A DNA stretch of 64,000 nucleotides from positions 1 to 64,000 of the forward strand of contig CBDCAW010000083.1 of the NCBI GenBank assembly GCA_965214025.1, written 5' to 3'. Origin of the DNA: Granulosicoccus sp965214025. GTDB taxonomy: Bacteria > Pseudomonadota > Gammaproteobacteria > Granulosicoccales > Granulosicoccaceae. The notes under the pieces are model-generated. The model was not told where the DNA came from and ran no database searches. It was given only the letters and a program-made list of their open reading frames with translations. This document shows, piece after piece, positions 53,313-62,821 of the stretch (its first letter is position 1; each line of letters begins with the position of its first letter). Made by a program: the position numbers and the translations under genes.

Positions 53313-55394
53313 TTAGAAACGCCGAACGATGGCCGACGCGATGTTCGTCTCTCCATCGACATCGCTTGCGGAAAGCGACATGCTGAAACCGGCACCGAGA
53401 TCCGCGGTCGCGTCGAGACGTGCCACTCGCGCTGCCTCACCCTCGCTCGTGGCAAGCCAGCGACTCTCGAGGCGCAAGGCAAGTCGGGCACTGGATCGGT
53501 AGAGCACACCAAGCGACGGCCCGATCAGGGAACGGGTCGATCCGAGCTCGACGTCGACATAGGCGTAGGGTACCAACCTGCTCGAGCCCAGGGTAGTCGT
53601 GTCGGCCAGGCCAATTCCTCCCTTCGCAACGAACGACGAGCAGTTGACGCAGTCGCTCCGCTCTCCGTTCAGGCGAAGCGCCATCCGCCATGTGCGGCGT
53701 GGGCGATCGGCGATCACCACCGGCGGTACCGCCAGCTTTTCGGCCGCGATCAGGTCGAGCGAGCGGAAGTGTACGCCCTCGTCCGTACCAATGCCCAGTA
53801 ACAGATCGCCGAGGCGAAAGTCTGCATCGCGAAGGTTTGCTCGATTCGCGTCGAGAAGGTCACGAGCGAAGGGGGCAAGGCGCAAGGTCGCGATCCCGAC
53901 AGCATCGCCGGTTCCGTCATCGGCCATTCCGACATCTCTCGCAGCACCGATCGCGACGGTCAGCGAACGCGGTCCGCGGGCCGGCGGCGGAGCGGGTGGA
54001 AGAGAGGCGCGGGGTGGGCCCGGTTCGCGGGAAAGGCGTTCGATCAACAGCGCGCGCCTTCGCCGCTGCCAGGACGTGCGCTCATCGCCGTCACTACCGA
54101 TCGTGCCGAGCTCGGCCCAGTTCAATAGAACGTCGAGTTCCGCACGCGAGGCGTCTGCGAGTCCGTCGTCCGGTGGACGCTGCAGATCGTCCGGTGGACG
54201 CTCGAGGCTCGGTTCGACAGATTCCGGAACGTCGGTGACCGGACCGCTCCGGATCAGCGCGTTGGCATGCCGCGCCTCGGTGGCGTCAAGTTCGGCGAAG
54301 CCATGCAGGAACTGCCGTTCCAGTGACGGGACGAAACTCACCTTCGTGACGAGCGGCAGCCCATCCGCTCCCTTGAGCTGATCGATCCGTCCGAACACCG
54401 CGCTGGGAAGCTGCCACGGACGCCTCTCGCGGATCGGTTGCTCCAGCACGAGCTCGAGCAGTGCCGAGAGGTACCAGGCACAGTTATGGCGAAGGAAATA
54501 GTAGGTGAAGCGCGCCTGCCGGAGCTCCCACAGGTGCAGTAGCAGGAATCTCCGCTGATCAGCGTCGAGATTCAACTGATAGGCCCACATGTCGCGCTGC
54601 TCGGTCGCCGAGTAGACCGCGTCGTGCACATGGAAGGACTGATCCGTGAAGCCGGCCTGGTAGCCGCCGAACAGTCCTTTCAGAACGTAGACGAGCGGGC
54701 CGTCCTGCGGAGGCACGACAGCACCGAAGTTGATACCGAGATCCAGCAGGCCACGCACGCTGCCCGGGCCGACTGACTCGACTCGCAGCAACAGGTGTCC
54801 GAACGCACTTGCAGGGTTGGAAAAGTGTCCGCTGACGTGAATCAACGACAGTGCATCGATCGCGTCGATGTCGAGCCAGGAATTCAAGGCTGGACACTCG
54901 ACGCGGGGCAGCGCACCGATGGTGTCCGGCAGACGGTGGGAAAGCCAGTGCAGGCGTGCCGGAAAGCGACACTGCGGATCATCAGCCGGCACCTTTGCAA
55001 CTCTTGACGACTCGTCAGGGGTCGCACGCCCGAAGGCCTCTAGCGTCGCCACCAGTTCGTCGTGCGGTGACAACAGCGGCGAGGACGAAGTCAGATAGAA
55101 AGCGGGCGTCACGATAGCCGGCGTCACCCGGCTGCGATTGCCCGCACGCTCGACGTGCAGCAGACGCCGCCAGGTCGGGTGGCCGGACAGACGGTCGAGC
55201 ACCGCCTCATCGATCGACTCGACCGTCGATGTCGCAACCGTACCTGGAGACAGTTCCGCGGCCCGTGTGGGTAGAACCGACATTACCAGCAGCCCTGTCA
55301 GCGAGCACTTCGCCGCGAACGCCAGGCAACCGGTAAGCGCGGGCTTGCAATTCAACACAGTCGTGCCGCGCCGAGGGCAGAACCTCTCAAGCAA
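53313..55394 (-). CDS. DUF4105 (Lnb N-terminal-like) secreted protein
   Basis: 693 residues. Signal peptide ending near TRA-AE, then a DUF4105 region: LSLIHVSGHFSNPASAFGHL, FGGYQAGFTDQSFHVHDAVY, YYFLRHNCAWYLSALLELVL, which contain the conserved His and Cys of NlpC/P60-like lipoprotein acyltransferase domains. The C-terminal half (from about 480) alternates like an outer-membrane beta barrel and ends in Phe (IVRRF). The TTG start at 55394 is uncertain; GTG 55358 would shorten the signal peptide. A DUF3015 gene lies 44 bp upstream on the same strand. Confidence 0.78.
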   Translation of the reverse strand: MLERFCPRRGTTVLNCKPALTGCLAFAAKCSLTGLLVMSVLPTRAAELSPGTVATSTVESIDEAVLDRLSGHPTWRRLLHVERAGNRSRVTPAIVTPAFYLTSSSPLLSPHDELVATLEAFGRATPDESSRVAKVPADDPQCRFPARLHWLSHRLPDTIGALPRVECPALNSWLDIDAIDALSLIHVSGHFSNPASAFGHLLLRVESVGPGSVRGLLDLGINFGAVVPPQDGPLVYVLKGLFGGYQAGFTDQSFHVHDAVYSATEQRDMWAYQLNLDADQRRFLLLHLWELRQARFTYYFLRHNCAWYLSALLELVLEQPIRERRPWQLPSAVFGRIDQLKGADGLPLVTKVSFVPSLERQFLHGFAELDATEARHANALIRSGPVTDVPESVEPSLERPPDDLQRPPDDGLADASRAELDVLLNWAELGTIGSDGDERTSWQRRRRALLIERLSREPGPPRASLPPAPPPARGPRSLTVAIGAARDVGMADDGTGDAVGIATLRLAPFARDLLDANRANLRDADFRLGDLLLGIGTDEGVHFRSLDLIAAEKLAVPPVVIADRPRRTWRMALRLNGERSDCVNCSSFVAKGGIGLADTTTLGSSRLVPYAYVDVELGSTRSLIGPSLGVLYRSSARLALRLESRWLATSEGEAARVARLDATADLGAGFSMSLSASDVDGETNIASAIVRRF

Positions 55395-55438
55395 AACCCG
55401 GGCTCATGGCGAATGAAGGGGTGTCGAGACGAACGACG

Positions 55439-55966
55439 TCAGACAGAGCAGGAATCGCCATAATCGCTCTCGATCCGGTGCATCAGGCTACCGTGCAGGT
55501 AGTCCACCTGATCGAACCGAGATGCCTCGACATCGAGCGTGGATGCTGCCAGATCGGCGCGTAGACCCTGGCCGAGAGCCGCATGGACATCGGCATCGCA
55601 ACCGCTCGCCGCGAGCACCGCATCCAGGTGTTCACCCTCGCCTCGCGCGAGATCGCGTTCGATTGCCGGATAGGTATGCATCATGAGTTCAGCTGTTGCA
55701 GCACTGCCACCGGCGCAGCTACTATCGCTGGTCACATCGGATGACAAGGCGGTCGTGCCCAAGTCCCAGGTGAGGTTGCTGGTTATGGCAAGCGTGCGCC
55801 CGTCAGAGCTTCCGCTCGAACCGCTGTTGAACAGCGTTGCCCCGATGCCACACTCCGCATAGACCTCAGCAAAGGGTCTTGCTTGTATTGACTGACTGGT
55901 AACGAGCAAGACCGCAAGCGCTCCGATCGTCGCGCCGGGCTTGGCAAGTTGAAATCGCAAAGACAT
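55439..55966 (-). CDS. DUF3015 secreted protein
   Basis: 175 residues. Signal peptide to about SIQA-RP, then YAECGIGATLFNSG, AITSNLTWDLGTTALSSDV and a later Cys, typical of DUF3015. The C-terminal half is helical (AIERDLARGEGEHLDAVLAA). It precedes a DUF4105 gene by 44 bp; the two families often sit together and probably act in one envelope process, still unknown. Confidence 0.83.
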   Translation of the reverse strand: MSLRFQLAKPGATIGALAVLLVTSQSIQARPFAEVYAECGIGATLFNSGSSGSSDGRTLAITSNLTWDLGTTALSSDVTSDSSCAGGSAATAELMMHTYPAIERDLARGEGEHLDAVLAASGCDADVHAALGQGLRADLAASTLDVEASRFDQVDYLHGSLMHRIESDYGDSCSV

Positions 55967-56213
55967 GAATGATTCTTGTTTAGACAGTGAGCGCGAAAGT
56001 ATGACAGGACCGACTGCTCCCTGCATATGTAGATCCGGTGACAGGGACCGATTCCTGCTCGTATCAGGTGTCGATTATTTAATGATGTACTGACCATGGC
56101 AGGGGCTTGCACTGAACTATCGGCTGCAGCTGTCTTGCGATGTGCTCCGCTCAGGCAGATGATGATCCCTGAATCCCGCATTGATACTACATAAAGGTCC
56201 AGAGCCACGACCC

Positions 56214-56963
56214 ATGATCAACCTTACCAACAAGACGGCACTGATCACCGGTGCCAGCCGCGGCATCGGCGAAGCGGCCGCCAGGCAACTGGCCGGGTGC
56301 GGTGCGCACGTCGTGCTCTGCGCCAGAAGTGCCGACGATATCGAGCGTGTGGCCCGCGAGATCGGTGAGCATGCACTGGCCGTGACCTGCGACGTCAGCA
56401 ACGCCATTGAAGTCGAGCAAGCCGTGAAGCGGGCCACCGAACGCTTCGGCAGCCTCGACATCCTCGTCAACAACGCCGGCATCATCGAGCCGGTGGCGCG
56501 GATCGAAGACTCTGACCCGGTAGCCTGGAGCCTGGCGGTGGATATCAACGTGAAGGGTGTGTACTACTGCATGCACGCCGCGTTTCCGCACCTCAAGGAA
56601 TCAGGCGGCGTGATCCTCAACCTCTCATCCGGAGCCGCCACCGGTGCCATGGAAGGCTGGAGTCACTACTGCGCCACCAAGGCGGCCGTGCTGTCGTTGA
56701 CTCGCTGCGCTCATGAGGAATGGGCCGGGCTTGGCGTACGCGTCGTCGGCCTGTCGCCCGGCACGGTAGCCACCGGCATGCAGGAACAGATCCGCGACTC
56801 GGGCATCAACCCGGTGAGCCGCAAACCTTGGTCGGATCACATAGCACCTGAAGACGTGGCACAAGCCATCGTTTGGCTGACGCAGGCAGAAGCGCGCGAG
56901 CACGATGGTGGCGATTTTTCGCTGAAGACTGCGGCAGGTCGGGCACAGGTTGGACTGGCGTAG
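56214..56963 (+). CDS. SDR-family oxidoreductase
   Basis: 249 residues, classical short-chain dehydrogenase. Cofactor motif TGASRGIGEAAA, NNAG at about 90, catalytic Ser in NLSSGAATG, YCATK with Tyr and Lys, and LSPGTVATGM. The acidic/basic pattern after the glycine motif (LCARS) suggests NADP(H). Substrate unknown. ATG 56214 is preferred over an in-frame TTG at 56181. An MFS transporter gene follows after 49 bp. Confidence 0.88.
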   Translation: MINLTNKTALITGASRGIGEAAARQLAGCGAHVVLCARSADDIERVAREIGEHALAVTCDVSNAIEVEQAVKRATERFGSLDILVNNAGIIEPVARIEDSDPVAWSLAVDINVKGVYYCMHAAFPHLKESGGVILNLSSGAATGAMEGWSHYCATKAAVLSLTRCAHEEWAGLGVRVVGLSPGTVATGMQEQIRDSGINPVSRKPWSDHIAPEDVAQAIVWLTQAEAREHDGGDFSLKTAAGRAQVGLA

Positions 56964-57012
56964 ACAGGCGGATAGCCTTTGACAGATTGCTTCAGCCACC
57001 AGCAGCCAACAG

Positions 57013-58491
57013 ATGACGCCTGGCGCTGAACCGTCCGTCAGTTTCCGCGATCTGCTGAGCTCCGGTCATGGCCTGCAGCTGACGCTCCTGTGCTTCGGTG
57101 TCTGGCTGCATGCGGCCGATGGGCTGATGGTCTCCACCATCATTCCGGACATGCTGGCCGATATCGGCGGGGCCAACCTCACGGCCTGGAACTTCGCCCT
57201 CTACGAGGTCGGATCGATCGTCGCCGGTGCCTCATCGGTGCTGCTGCAACGACGGGTCGGGTTACGACTCGCCATGACGATGGCCGCTGTGACGTACGGT
57301 CTCGGCTGCGTGCTCAGCGCCGTCAGCCCCACCATGCAGTTGCTGCTGCTGGGGCGGCTCGCGCAGGGGCTCGGTGGCGGCAGCCTGGTCGCCCTGTCGT
57401 TCCTGGGTGTGCTGCGATTGTTTCCACGCCGTTTCGCAGCGCGTGCCATTGCCGCGATCTCGATGGTATGGGGAACCTCCGCGTTCTTTGGCCCACTGGT
57501 GGGCGGCCTGTTCTCAGGCTGGGGCCTGTGGCGCGGTGCCTTCGTGTTCTTCGCCGTGCAGGCTGCGCTGCTGGCGCTGGGGTTGTACCGGGTGTTGCAG
57601 AAGGACGGGCGCGCCGCAGGCGATGGGTACGGCGCGGGGAAGGACGCGCACGGTGCCAATGAGCACGGTGCGGATGGCGATGACACCACGAACACGGCGA
57701 TGCGCTTTCCGGTGTGGCGGCTGCTGTCCCTGTCGGCGGGCGTCACGTCGATCGCCGCCGCCGGCATCAGTATCGGGCCGGTGAGCTCGCCCCTGCTGGT
57801 GCTGATCGGCGTGAGCTGCCTGGTGTGGTTCTTCCGGCGCGATGCAAGCCAGGCCGGGTTCGCGCTGCTGCCACCCGGTGTGTTCGATGTGCGACGACGT
57901 CACGGTGCAGCCCTGCTCATGGTGTTCTGCTTCACGGCCGGCAGCATCCCCCTGTACATCTACGGGCCGGTACTCATCATCACCCTGCATGGTACATCGG
58001 CACTGATGGCGGGCTATCTGGTGGCAGCGTCTTCCATCGGCTGGTCGGTCGCCGCGATCTCGGCCTCCGGGCTCGGCGAACGCCGTGACCCAGCGCTCAT
58101 CGCCGTCGGCATGACGTTGATCGTGTGCAGCCCGCCGGGTTTCATGATCAGCGTACCGCACGGCCCGCTATGGCTCATTGCCCTGTTCGCGACCATGCAG
58201 GGCGCCGGCTTCGGCATGGCCTGGGCGGCGATACTGCGCTTCGCCACACGCTCCGCAACGTCGTCGGATGCAGAACGCATCGCGTCGGCCATGCCGACCA
58301 TACAGCGGTTGGGGTATGCCGTGGGGGCCGCCAGCATGGGCATGGCAGCCAACGCGTTGGGTTTCACCAGCCCGCTGCCGACAGACATCGCACGATTGAT
58401 GGGCTGGGCGATGTTCGTGGCCTGCCTGCCGTTCGTCGCCATGGGGAGCTATTCGTGTTGGTGCCTGTTGCGCAGGGGGAAATGTTTCTGA
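57013..58491 (+). CDS. MFS transporter, drug:H+ antiporter-like
   Basis: 492 residues with 12-14 hydrophobic helices. N-half: VWLHAADGLMVSTIIPDMLA, LLLLGRLAQGLGGGSLVALS, WGTSAFFGPLVGGLFSGWG. A hydrophilic, Gly/Asp-rich loop (about 205-230) separates the halves. The closest type is DHA2-like multidrug exporters. Substrate unknown; possibly co-transcribed with the SDR gene. Confidence 0.85.
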   Translation: MTPGAEPSVSFRDLLSSGHGLQLTLLCFGVWLHAADGLMVSTIIPDMLADIGGANLTAWNFALYEVGSIVAGASSVLLQRRVGLRLAMTMAAVTYGLGCVLSAVSPTMQLLLLGRLAQGLGGGSLVALSFLGVLRLFPRRFAARAIAAISMVWGTSAFFGPLVGGLFSGWGLWRGAFVFFAVQAALLALGLYRVLQKDGRAAGDGYGAGKDAHGANEHGADGDDTTNTAMRFPVWRLLSLSAGVTSIAAAGISIGPVSSPLLVLIGVSCLVWFFRRDASQAGFALLPPGVFDVRRRHGAALLMVFCFTAGSIPLYIYGPVLIITLHGTSALMAGYLVAASSIGWSVAAISASGLGERRDPALIAVGMTLIVCSPPGFMISVPHGPLWLIALFATMQGAGFGMAWAAILRFATRSATSSDAERIASAMPTIQRLGYAVGAASMGMAANALGFTSPLPTDIARLMGWAMFVACLPFVAMGSYSCWCLLRRGKCF

Positions 58492-58637
58492 GCTGAAGCG
58501 TAAACCCGTTGGCATATTCAAGCTCGATGACCCGCATCATCGTGAGTCATTCGTGAATCGGTTCCCCTGCAGGTCAAAAGTTTCGGGAAAGCAGCCGATT
58601 CAACGGTGTCAACCGGCGTGCGAATTCATCCTCCCTC

Positions 58638-59381
58638 ATGCTCGAACTGCTCGACCTCAACACGACACTGCGGATCGGCCATTTGCTGGCACTGTCGCTC
58701 GGCCTGGGTGGAGCGGTGCTTCTGGACCTGGTGACCTGCCGCTTCTTTCTCACTTCGCGCATCACACCGACGAACTACGCCCTCATCGCTTTCGCGTCGA
58801 GCATCGTGGGCATGGCACTGGTGGCGTTGTGGATCAGTGGGCTCGCGTTTCTCGCACACTATTACTTCGTGGCACCGGAGAAGCTTGCGAACCCGAAGAT
58901 CTGGGTCAAGCTCGGCGTGGTGCTGATTCTGACTCTCAATGGCGCTTTCATCCACCGCAAGGTGCTGCCGTTTCTCGAAGCGCAGGTCGGGCTCAGCCTG
59001 TTTCACGGCACTACTGCTTCGCGGCGCGCCATGCTGCTGACCACGGCGGCCATCTCGGGTGTGTCGTGGTTCTTTCCGATGGTGTACGGCGCGATCAGGC
59101 AACTGCATCCGGCCGAGAGCCTTGCCCAGGGTGCGCTTGCGTTCGCGGTGCCTTACCTGCTCGTACTCGGTGTTGCCGTGTGTGGCGCGCAGCTGGTCGG
59201 CCGATTTGTCTCGAAGCCGTTCATCAGGGATGCGTCGGTGCAGCGCGACAAGCGAGAGCTCGACCGGCGCATGCGTACCGACGGTGGCAACCGGCGTGAA
59301 CGAAGCCGACGCGACTGCACCGGCGACGTCGTCGATGATGGTCAACTTCAGGATGAAGGCGCGCTCCGGAAGGCTGCCTGA
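58638..59381 (+). CDS. Hypothetical multi-helix membrane protein
   Basis: 247 residues, about six membrane helices. N-terminal LRIGHLLALSLGLGGAVLLD, then FASSIVGMALVALWISGLAF, and a basic tail of about 45 residues after FVSKPF. Several His and Arg lie in or near helices (RIGHLL, AHYYF), as in small haem- or quinone-linked membrane proteins, but no family is recognised. No clear ribosome-binding site before ATG 58638. Confidence 0.65.
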   Translation: MLELLDLNTTLRIGHLLALSLGLGGAVLLDLVTCRFFLTSRITPTNYALIAFASSIVGMALVALWISGLAFLAHYYFVAPEKLANPKIWVKLGVVLILTLNGAFIHRKVLPFLEAQVGLSLFHGTTASRRAMLLTTAAISGVSWFFPMVYGAIRQLHPAESLAQGALAFAVPYLLVLGVAVCGAQLVGRFVSKPFIRDASVQRDKRELDRRMRTDGGNRRERSRRDCTGDVVDDGQLQDEGALRKAA

Positions 59382-59544
59382 AGGTATGGGTCTAAAGGTA
59401 TGGGTCTGAATGCACCCGAACGTTGGGAGTCAACAGCGCATCTGAAGCCTTGCCAGTTCCGACGTCCGATTCGCAGACACCGGTCTGAATCTATGCAATC
59501 CGTGGGAACAACCACATGACAACCTTGCATAAACTCTCACCCAC

Positions 59545-61257
59545 TCACGCCAAAAACCCCATGCTCTCCAGCTTCAACACGATCCGGTGCGCGGCCAAGT
59601 CTGGCGTCAGCTCCGTGGTGTCGATGGTCTCCTCGGGCGCTTCCGGTACTTCGTAGGGATCGCTGATACCGGTGAATTCCGGAATCTTGCCGGCGCGCGC
59701 CAGCTTGTACAGGCCCTTGCGATCACGCCGCTCGCATTCCTCCAGCGGCGTGGAAACATGCACCTCCAGGAACCCGCCGCAGGCGGACACCATGTCGCGA
59801 ACCGCGCGGCGGGTAGCGGCGTAGGGTGCGATCGGTGCGCACACGGCGATGCCGCCGTTGCGGGTAATCTCGCTGGCGACGAAACCGATGCGCCGAATGT
59901 TCACATCACGGTGTTCCTTGGAGAAGGTCAGCTCGCTGGACAGATGCTGGCGTACCACGTCGCCATCGAGCAGCGTGACCGGGCGTCGGCCATCTTCCAT
60001 CAGCTTGACCATCAACGCATTGGCCACGGTCGACTTGCCCGACCCCGACAGGCCGGTGAAGAAGACGGTGAAGCCCTGACGGTGCCGCGGCGGGTAGGCG
60101 CGGCGCAATTCCTCAACCACCTTCGCGTACGAGAACCACTCGGGAATGTCCAGACCTTCGCGCAGGCGGCGGCGGAACTCGGTACCCGAAATGTTCAGTA
60201 CCTTGTCGTCCTTGGTGGTCTCGTCGGCCGGCACGTACTGCGCACGGTTCTCGGCATAGACCATCATCCGGAACGGTACCATCGCGATGTCGAGCTCGGC
60301 CTCGTGTTCACGGTAGAGCTCCTGCGCCTCGTAGGGGCCATAGAAAGGCTCACCGTTTGCATCGTCGCCCGGGCCCGCATGGTCACGCCCCACGATGAAA
60401 TGCGTGCAGCCGTAGTTCTTGCGGATGATCGCGTGCCACAGGGCTTCTCGCGGCCCCGCCATGCGCATCGCCAGGTTCAGCAGGCTCAGGGTGGTGGTCT
60501 GCTCCGGGTATTCATCGAGAATATGCTCGTAGCAACGCACCCGCGTGAAATGGTCGATGTCGCCGGGCTTGGTCATGCCGACCACCGGCTGGATCAGCAG
60601 GTTGGCCTGTACCTCACGCGCGGCCCGAAAGGTGAGTTCCTGGTGGGCGCGGTGCAGGGGGTTGCGTGTCTGGAACGCGACCACCCGGCGCCAGCCAAGC
60701 TTGCGGAATCGCCCGCGCAGCTCCGATGGTGTATCTCGCAGCAGCTTGAAATCGTAGTGCGTGCGGGGTTCCACGCCGTGTATCCGACCACCCAGGTAGA
60801 CCGGCCCAGCCGTGTGCATCAGGTAAGCTACACCGGCGTGGGTCTCGTCCGTGGTGCCGTACACCTGTTGCGCCTCGGCCGTCTTGTCGGGCCGGTAGAT
60901 GTCCTCGACATCCATGGTCGCCAGCAACACGCCTTCCGGATCACGCAGCGCGATGCGCTCGCCGGTGGTCAGCGTTTCGGCAAACGCCTCACTGACATCC
61001 AGGCAGATCGGGATCGGCCACAGCACGCCATTGGCCAGGCGCAGTGTGGAGCACACCGAGCGATAGTCCGATTCATTCAGGAAGCCTTCCAGCGGCGAGA
61101 AGGCGCCGTTGGCCAACAGGTCCAGGTCACACAGCTGGCGCGCCGTCAGCGACCAGACCGGGAAGTCTCCGGCGGCGGCCTGCTCGCGCTCCGCCGACGC
61201 CTCGTCGAGGTAGAGATCCTTCAGCGTGCCACCGTGTGGCTCTTTGTACGCACCCAA
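59545..61257 (-). CDS. Sulfate adenylyltransferase / adenylylsulfate kinase fusion
   Basis: 570 residues. ATP sulfurylase domain at 1-385 with PUA-like N-terminus (WSLTARQLCDLDLLANGAF), QTRNPLHRAHQEL and VGRDHAGPGDD. APS kinase (CysC) domain from about 390 with P-loop FTGLSGSGKSTVA, DGDVVRQHLS and GISDPYEVP. It makes APS then PAPS from sulfate. The start is probably TTG 61257, with GGAG at 9 nt. The open frame further upstream only translates a microsatellite. The PAPS could serve sulfate assimilation and the sulfotransferase at 34.5 kb. Confidence 0.92.
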   Translation of the reverse strand: MGAYKEPHGGTLKDLYLDEASAEREQAAAGDFPVWSLTARQLCDLDLLANGAFSPLEGFLNESDYRSVCSTLRLANGVLWPIPICLDVSEAFAETLTTGERIALRDPEGVLLATMDVEDIYRPDKTAEAQQVYGTTDETHAGVAYLMHTAGPVYLGGRIHGVEPRTHYDFKLLRDTPSELRGRFRKLGWRRVVAFQTRNPLHRAHQELTFRAAREVQANLLIQPVVGMTKPGDIDHFTRVRCYEHILDEYPEQTTTLSLLNLAMRMAGPREALWHAIIRKNYGCTHFIVGRDHAGPGDDANGEPFYGPYEAQELYREHEAELDIAMVPFRMMVYAENRAQYVPADETTKDDKVLNISGTEFRRRLREGLDIPEWFSYAKVVEELRRAYPPRHRQGFTVFFTGLSGSGKSTVANALMVKLMEDGRRPVTLLDGDVVRQHLSSELTFSKEHRDVNIRRIGFVASEITRNGGIAVCAPIAPYAATRRAVRDMVSACGGFLEVHVSTPLEECERRDRKGLYKLARAGKIPEFTGISDPYEVPEAPEETIDTTELTPDLAAHRIVLKLESMGFLA

Positions 61258-61304
61258 TGTTCCAATCTCCGGGTTGTTGTTGAATCGTTCAAGTCTTGCC
61301 GCGC

Positions 61305-61384
61305 GTATGGCCGCGCATCTGGCCGCGCATCTGGCCGCACATCTGGCCGCACAGGCGCGCAGGCGCGCAGGCGCGCAGGCGAAC
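61305..61384. repeat. Compound microsatellite upstream of sat-cysC
   Basis: Four 12-bp units of ATCTGGCCGCGC type (61305-61352, first unit degenerate) are followed without a gap by four 8-bp units AGGCGCGC (61353-61384, last one AGGCGAAC). It lies 48-127 bp upstream of the proposed sat-cysC start, in the divergent promoter region. Confidence 0.9.
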
Positions 61385-61509
61385 CCACGATACATTCATG
61401 CTGCACGGCGATTGACAAACCGCTACAGTCTACTGCCCCCCGCATGCACCGGTGGTGCCCTGACATTAGGGCCTGTCAATCAACAACGTGGTCAGCCGGC
61501 ACCTCATTC

Positions 61510-62250
61510 GTGAAACCATTCCTGATACTGCAACTACGGCCGGAAACCGAAACGTCGGACGACGAGTACGAGGCCATGCTGCGCAAGAGCGGCCTGGTGG
61601 CTGAACAGACGCATCGCATCCGGCTCGATCAGGAGCCCGATCTGCGGCACCTGCGCCTGACGGACCACGCGGGTGTGATCGTCGGCGGCGGCCCGGGCTG
61701 CATCAGCGATACCGATGCTGAGAAATCTGCCATGGATCGCCGCATCGAAGCGACGGTCGGCAACCTGATGCCGCAGATCACCGCCGCCGACTTCCCGTTC
61801 CTGGGTTGCTGCTACGGCATCGGCATTCTCGCGCATCACCTCGGGGCGCCGGTCAGCAAGGCACGCTATGGTGAACCCGTGGGTGCCGTCGATTGCGAAC
61901 TCACGCCGGCCGGCAAGGACGATCCGCTGCTGGCCGGCATGCCCTCACACTTTCGTGCCTTCGTCGGGCACAAGGAAGCCGTGCAGGCATTGCCCGAAGG
62001 CTCCGTGCACCTGGTGGCATCGCTACCCTGTCCGTATCAGATGATTCGCTATCGGGACAACGTGTATGCCACACAGTTCCACCCCGAGGCCGACAGCGAT
62101 GGCTTCGAGCTACGTATCAAGACCTACGCCGACAAGGGCTACTTTCCGCCCGAAGACGCCGCGCGGCTGGTCGCCATGTGCCGCGCAGAAGACGTGCATG
62201 CGCCCGAGCGCATCCTGAAAGCCTTCGTGGAACGCATGAAATCGCCATGA
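61510..62250 (+). CDS. Class I glutamine amidotransferase-like protein
   Basis: 246 residues. Nucleophile Cys101 in FLGCCYGIG, catalytic His in YATQFHPEADSDGF, and GVIVGGGPGCISD for the oxyanion strand. It resembles the free-standing GMP-synthase-like amidotransferases, which act on diverse or unknown substrates. Start GTG 61510 without a strong ribosome-binding site. Its stop overlaps the next gene by 4 bp. A far longer open frame through here is the complement of sat-cysC. Confidence 0.86.
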   Translation: MKPFLILQLRPETETSDDEYEAMLRKSGLVAEQTHRIRLDQEPDLRHLRLTDHAGVIVGGGPGCISDTDAEKSAMDRRIEATVGNLMPQITAADFPFLGCCYGIGILAHHLGAPVSKARYGEPVGAVDCELTPAGKDDPLLAGMPSHFRAFVGHKEAVQALPEGSVHLVASLPCPYQMIRYRDNVYATQFHPEADSDGFELRIKTYADKGYFPPEDAARLVAMCRAEDVHAPERILKAFVERMKSP

Positions 62251-62801
62251 CCGACGTATCCCTGCCTGTCTACCGGCCCTGGATGAACATCGTGATCTAC
62301 CAGGGCATCTGGTTCCTGGCGGTACTCGGCCGTGAGCAGTACGCACCGTGGCTGCTGTTGGCGCTGGCCCTGCATCTGGCGCTGTGCCGCGAGCGTGGTC
62401 GGGAGCTGAGCGTCATGCTGGCCTGCTCGGCGGTCGGCGTGCTGGCGGATTCGATCCTGTCGATGTCGGGGCTGTACGAATTCACGCCACCGGCCGACCT
62501 CCTGCCGATACCGCTGTGGCTGGTGGCGATCTGGCTGGGCTTCACCGCCACCCTGCGCCATGCGCTGAGCTGGTTCCTGGAACCTGTACCGTGGCGCCTG
62601 CCGTTGTTCCTGGCCTGCGGCATCGTCGGCGCACCGCTGAGCTACCTCGCCGCGGCGCGCCTGGGTTCGGTGGAACTACCGCTCGGGTACCTGAGCTCCG
62701 GGCTGATCATCGGAGCCACCTGGGTGCCGATCATGCTGGCGCTGGTCTATCTCACGCGCTGGCTCGGAAATCTGTCGCCACAGACCACAGCGCCTTCATG
62801 A
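62247..62801 (+). CDS. DUF2878 membrane protein
   Basis: 184 residues, about six helices. WMNIVIYQGIWFLAVLGR at the start, ACSAVGVLADSILSMSGLYEF and LPIPLWLVAIWLGFTATL are the DUF2878 signature. Function unknown. Overlaps the amidotransferase gene by 4 bp (ATGA). Confidence 0.85.
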   Translation: MTDVSLPVYRPWMNIVIYQGIWFLAVLGREQYAPWLLLALALHLALCRERGRELSVMLACSAVGVLADSILSMSGLYEFTPPADLLPIPLWLVAIWLGFTATLRHALSWFLEPVPWRLPLFLACGIVGAPLSYLAAARLGSVELPLGYLSSGLIIGATWVPIMLALVYLTRWLGNLSPQTTAPS

Positions 62802-62821
62802 ACTGGTAGTGTTCCGCGGTT

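Noticed and set aside
61258..61395. N-terminal extension of Sat-CysC coding CAAR repeats
   Set aside because: It only translates the microsatellite; a TTG with a good ribosome-binding site begins the conserved part.
59587..61509. Very long plus-strand open frame reaching into the amidotransferase gene
   Set aside because: It is the complement of sat-cysC with no recognisable protein; the amidotransferase starts at 61510.
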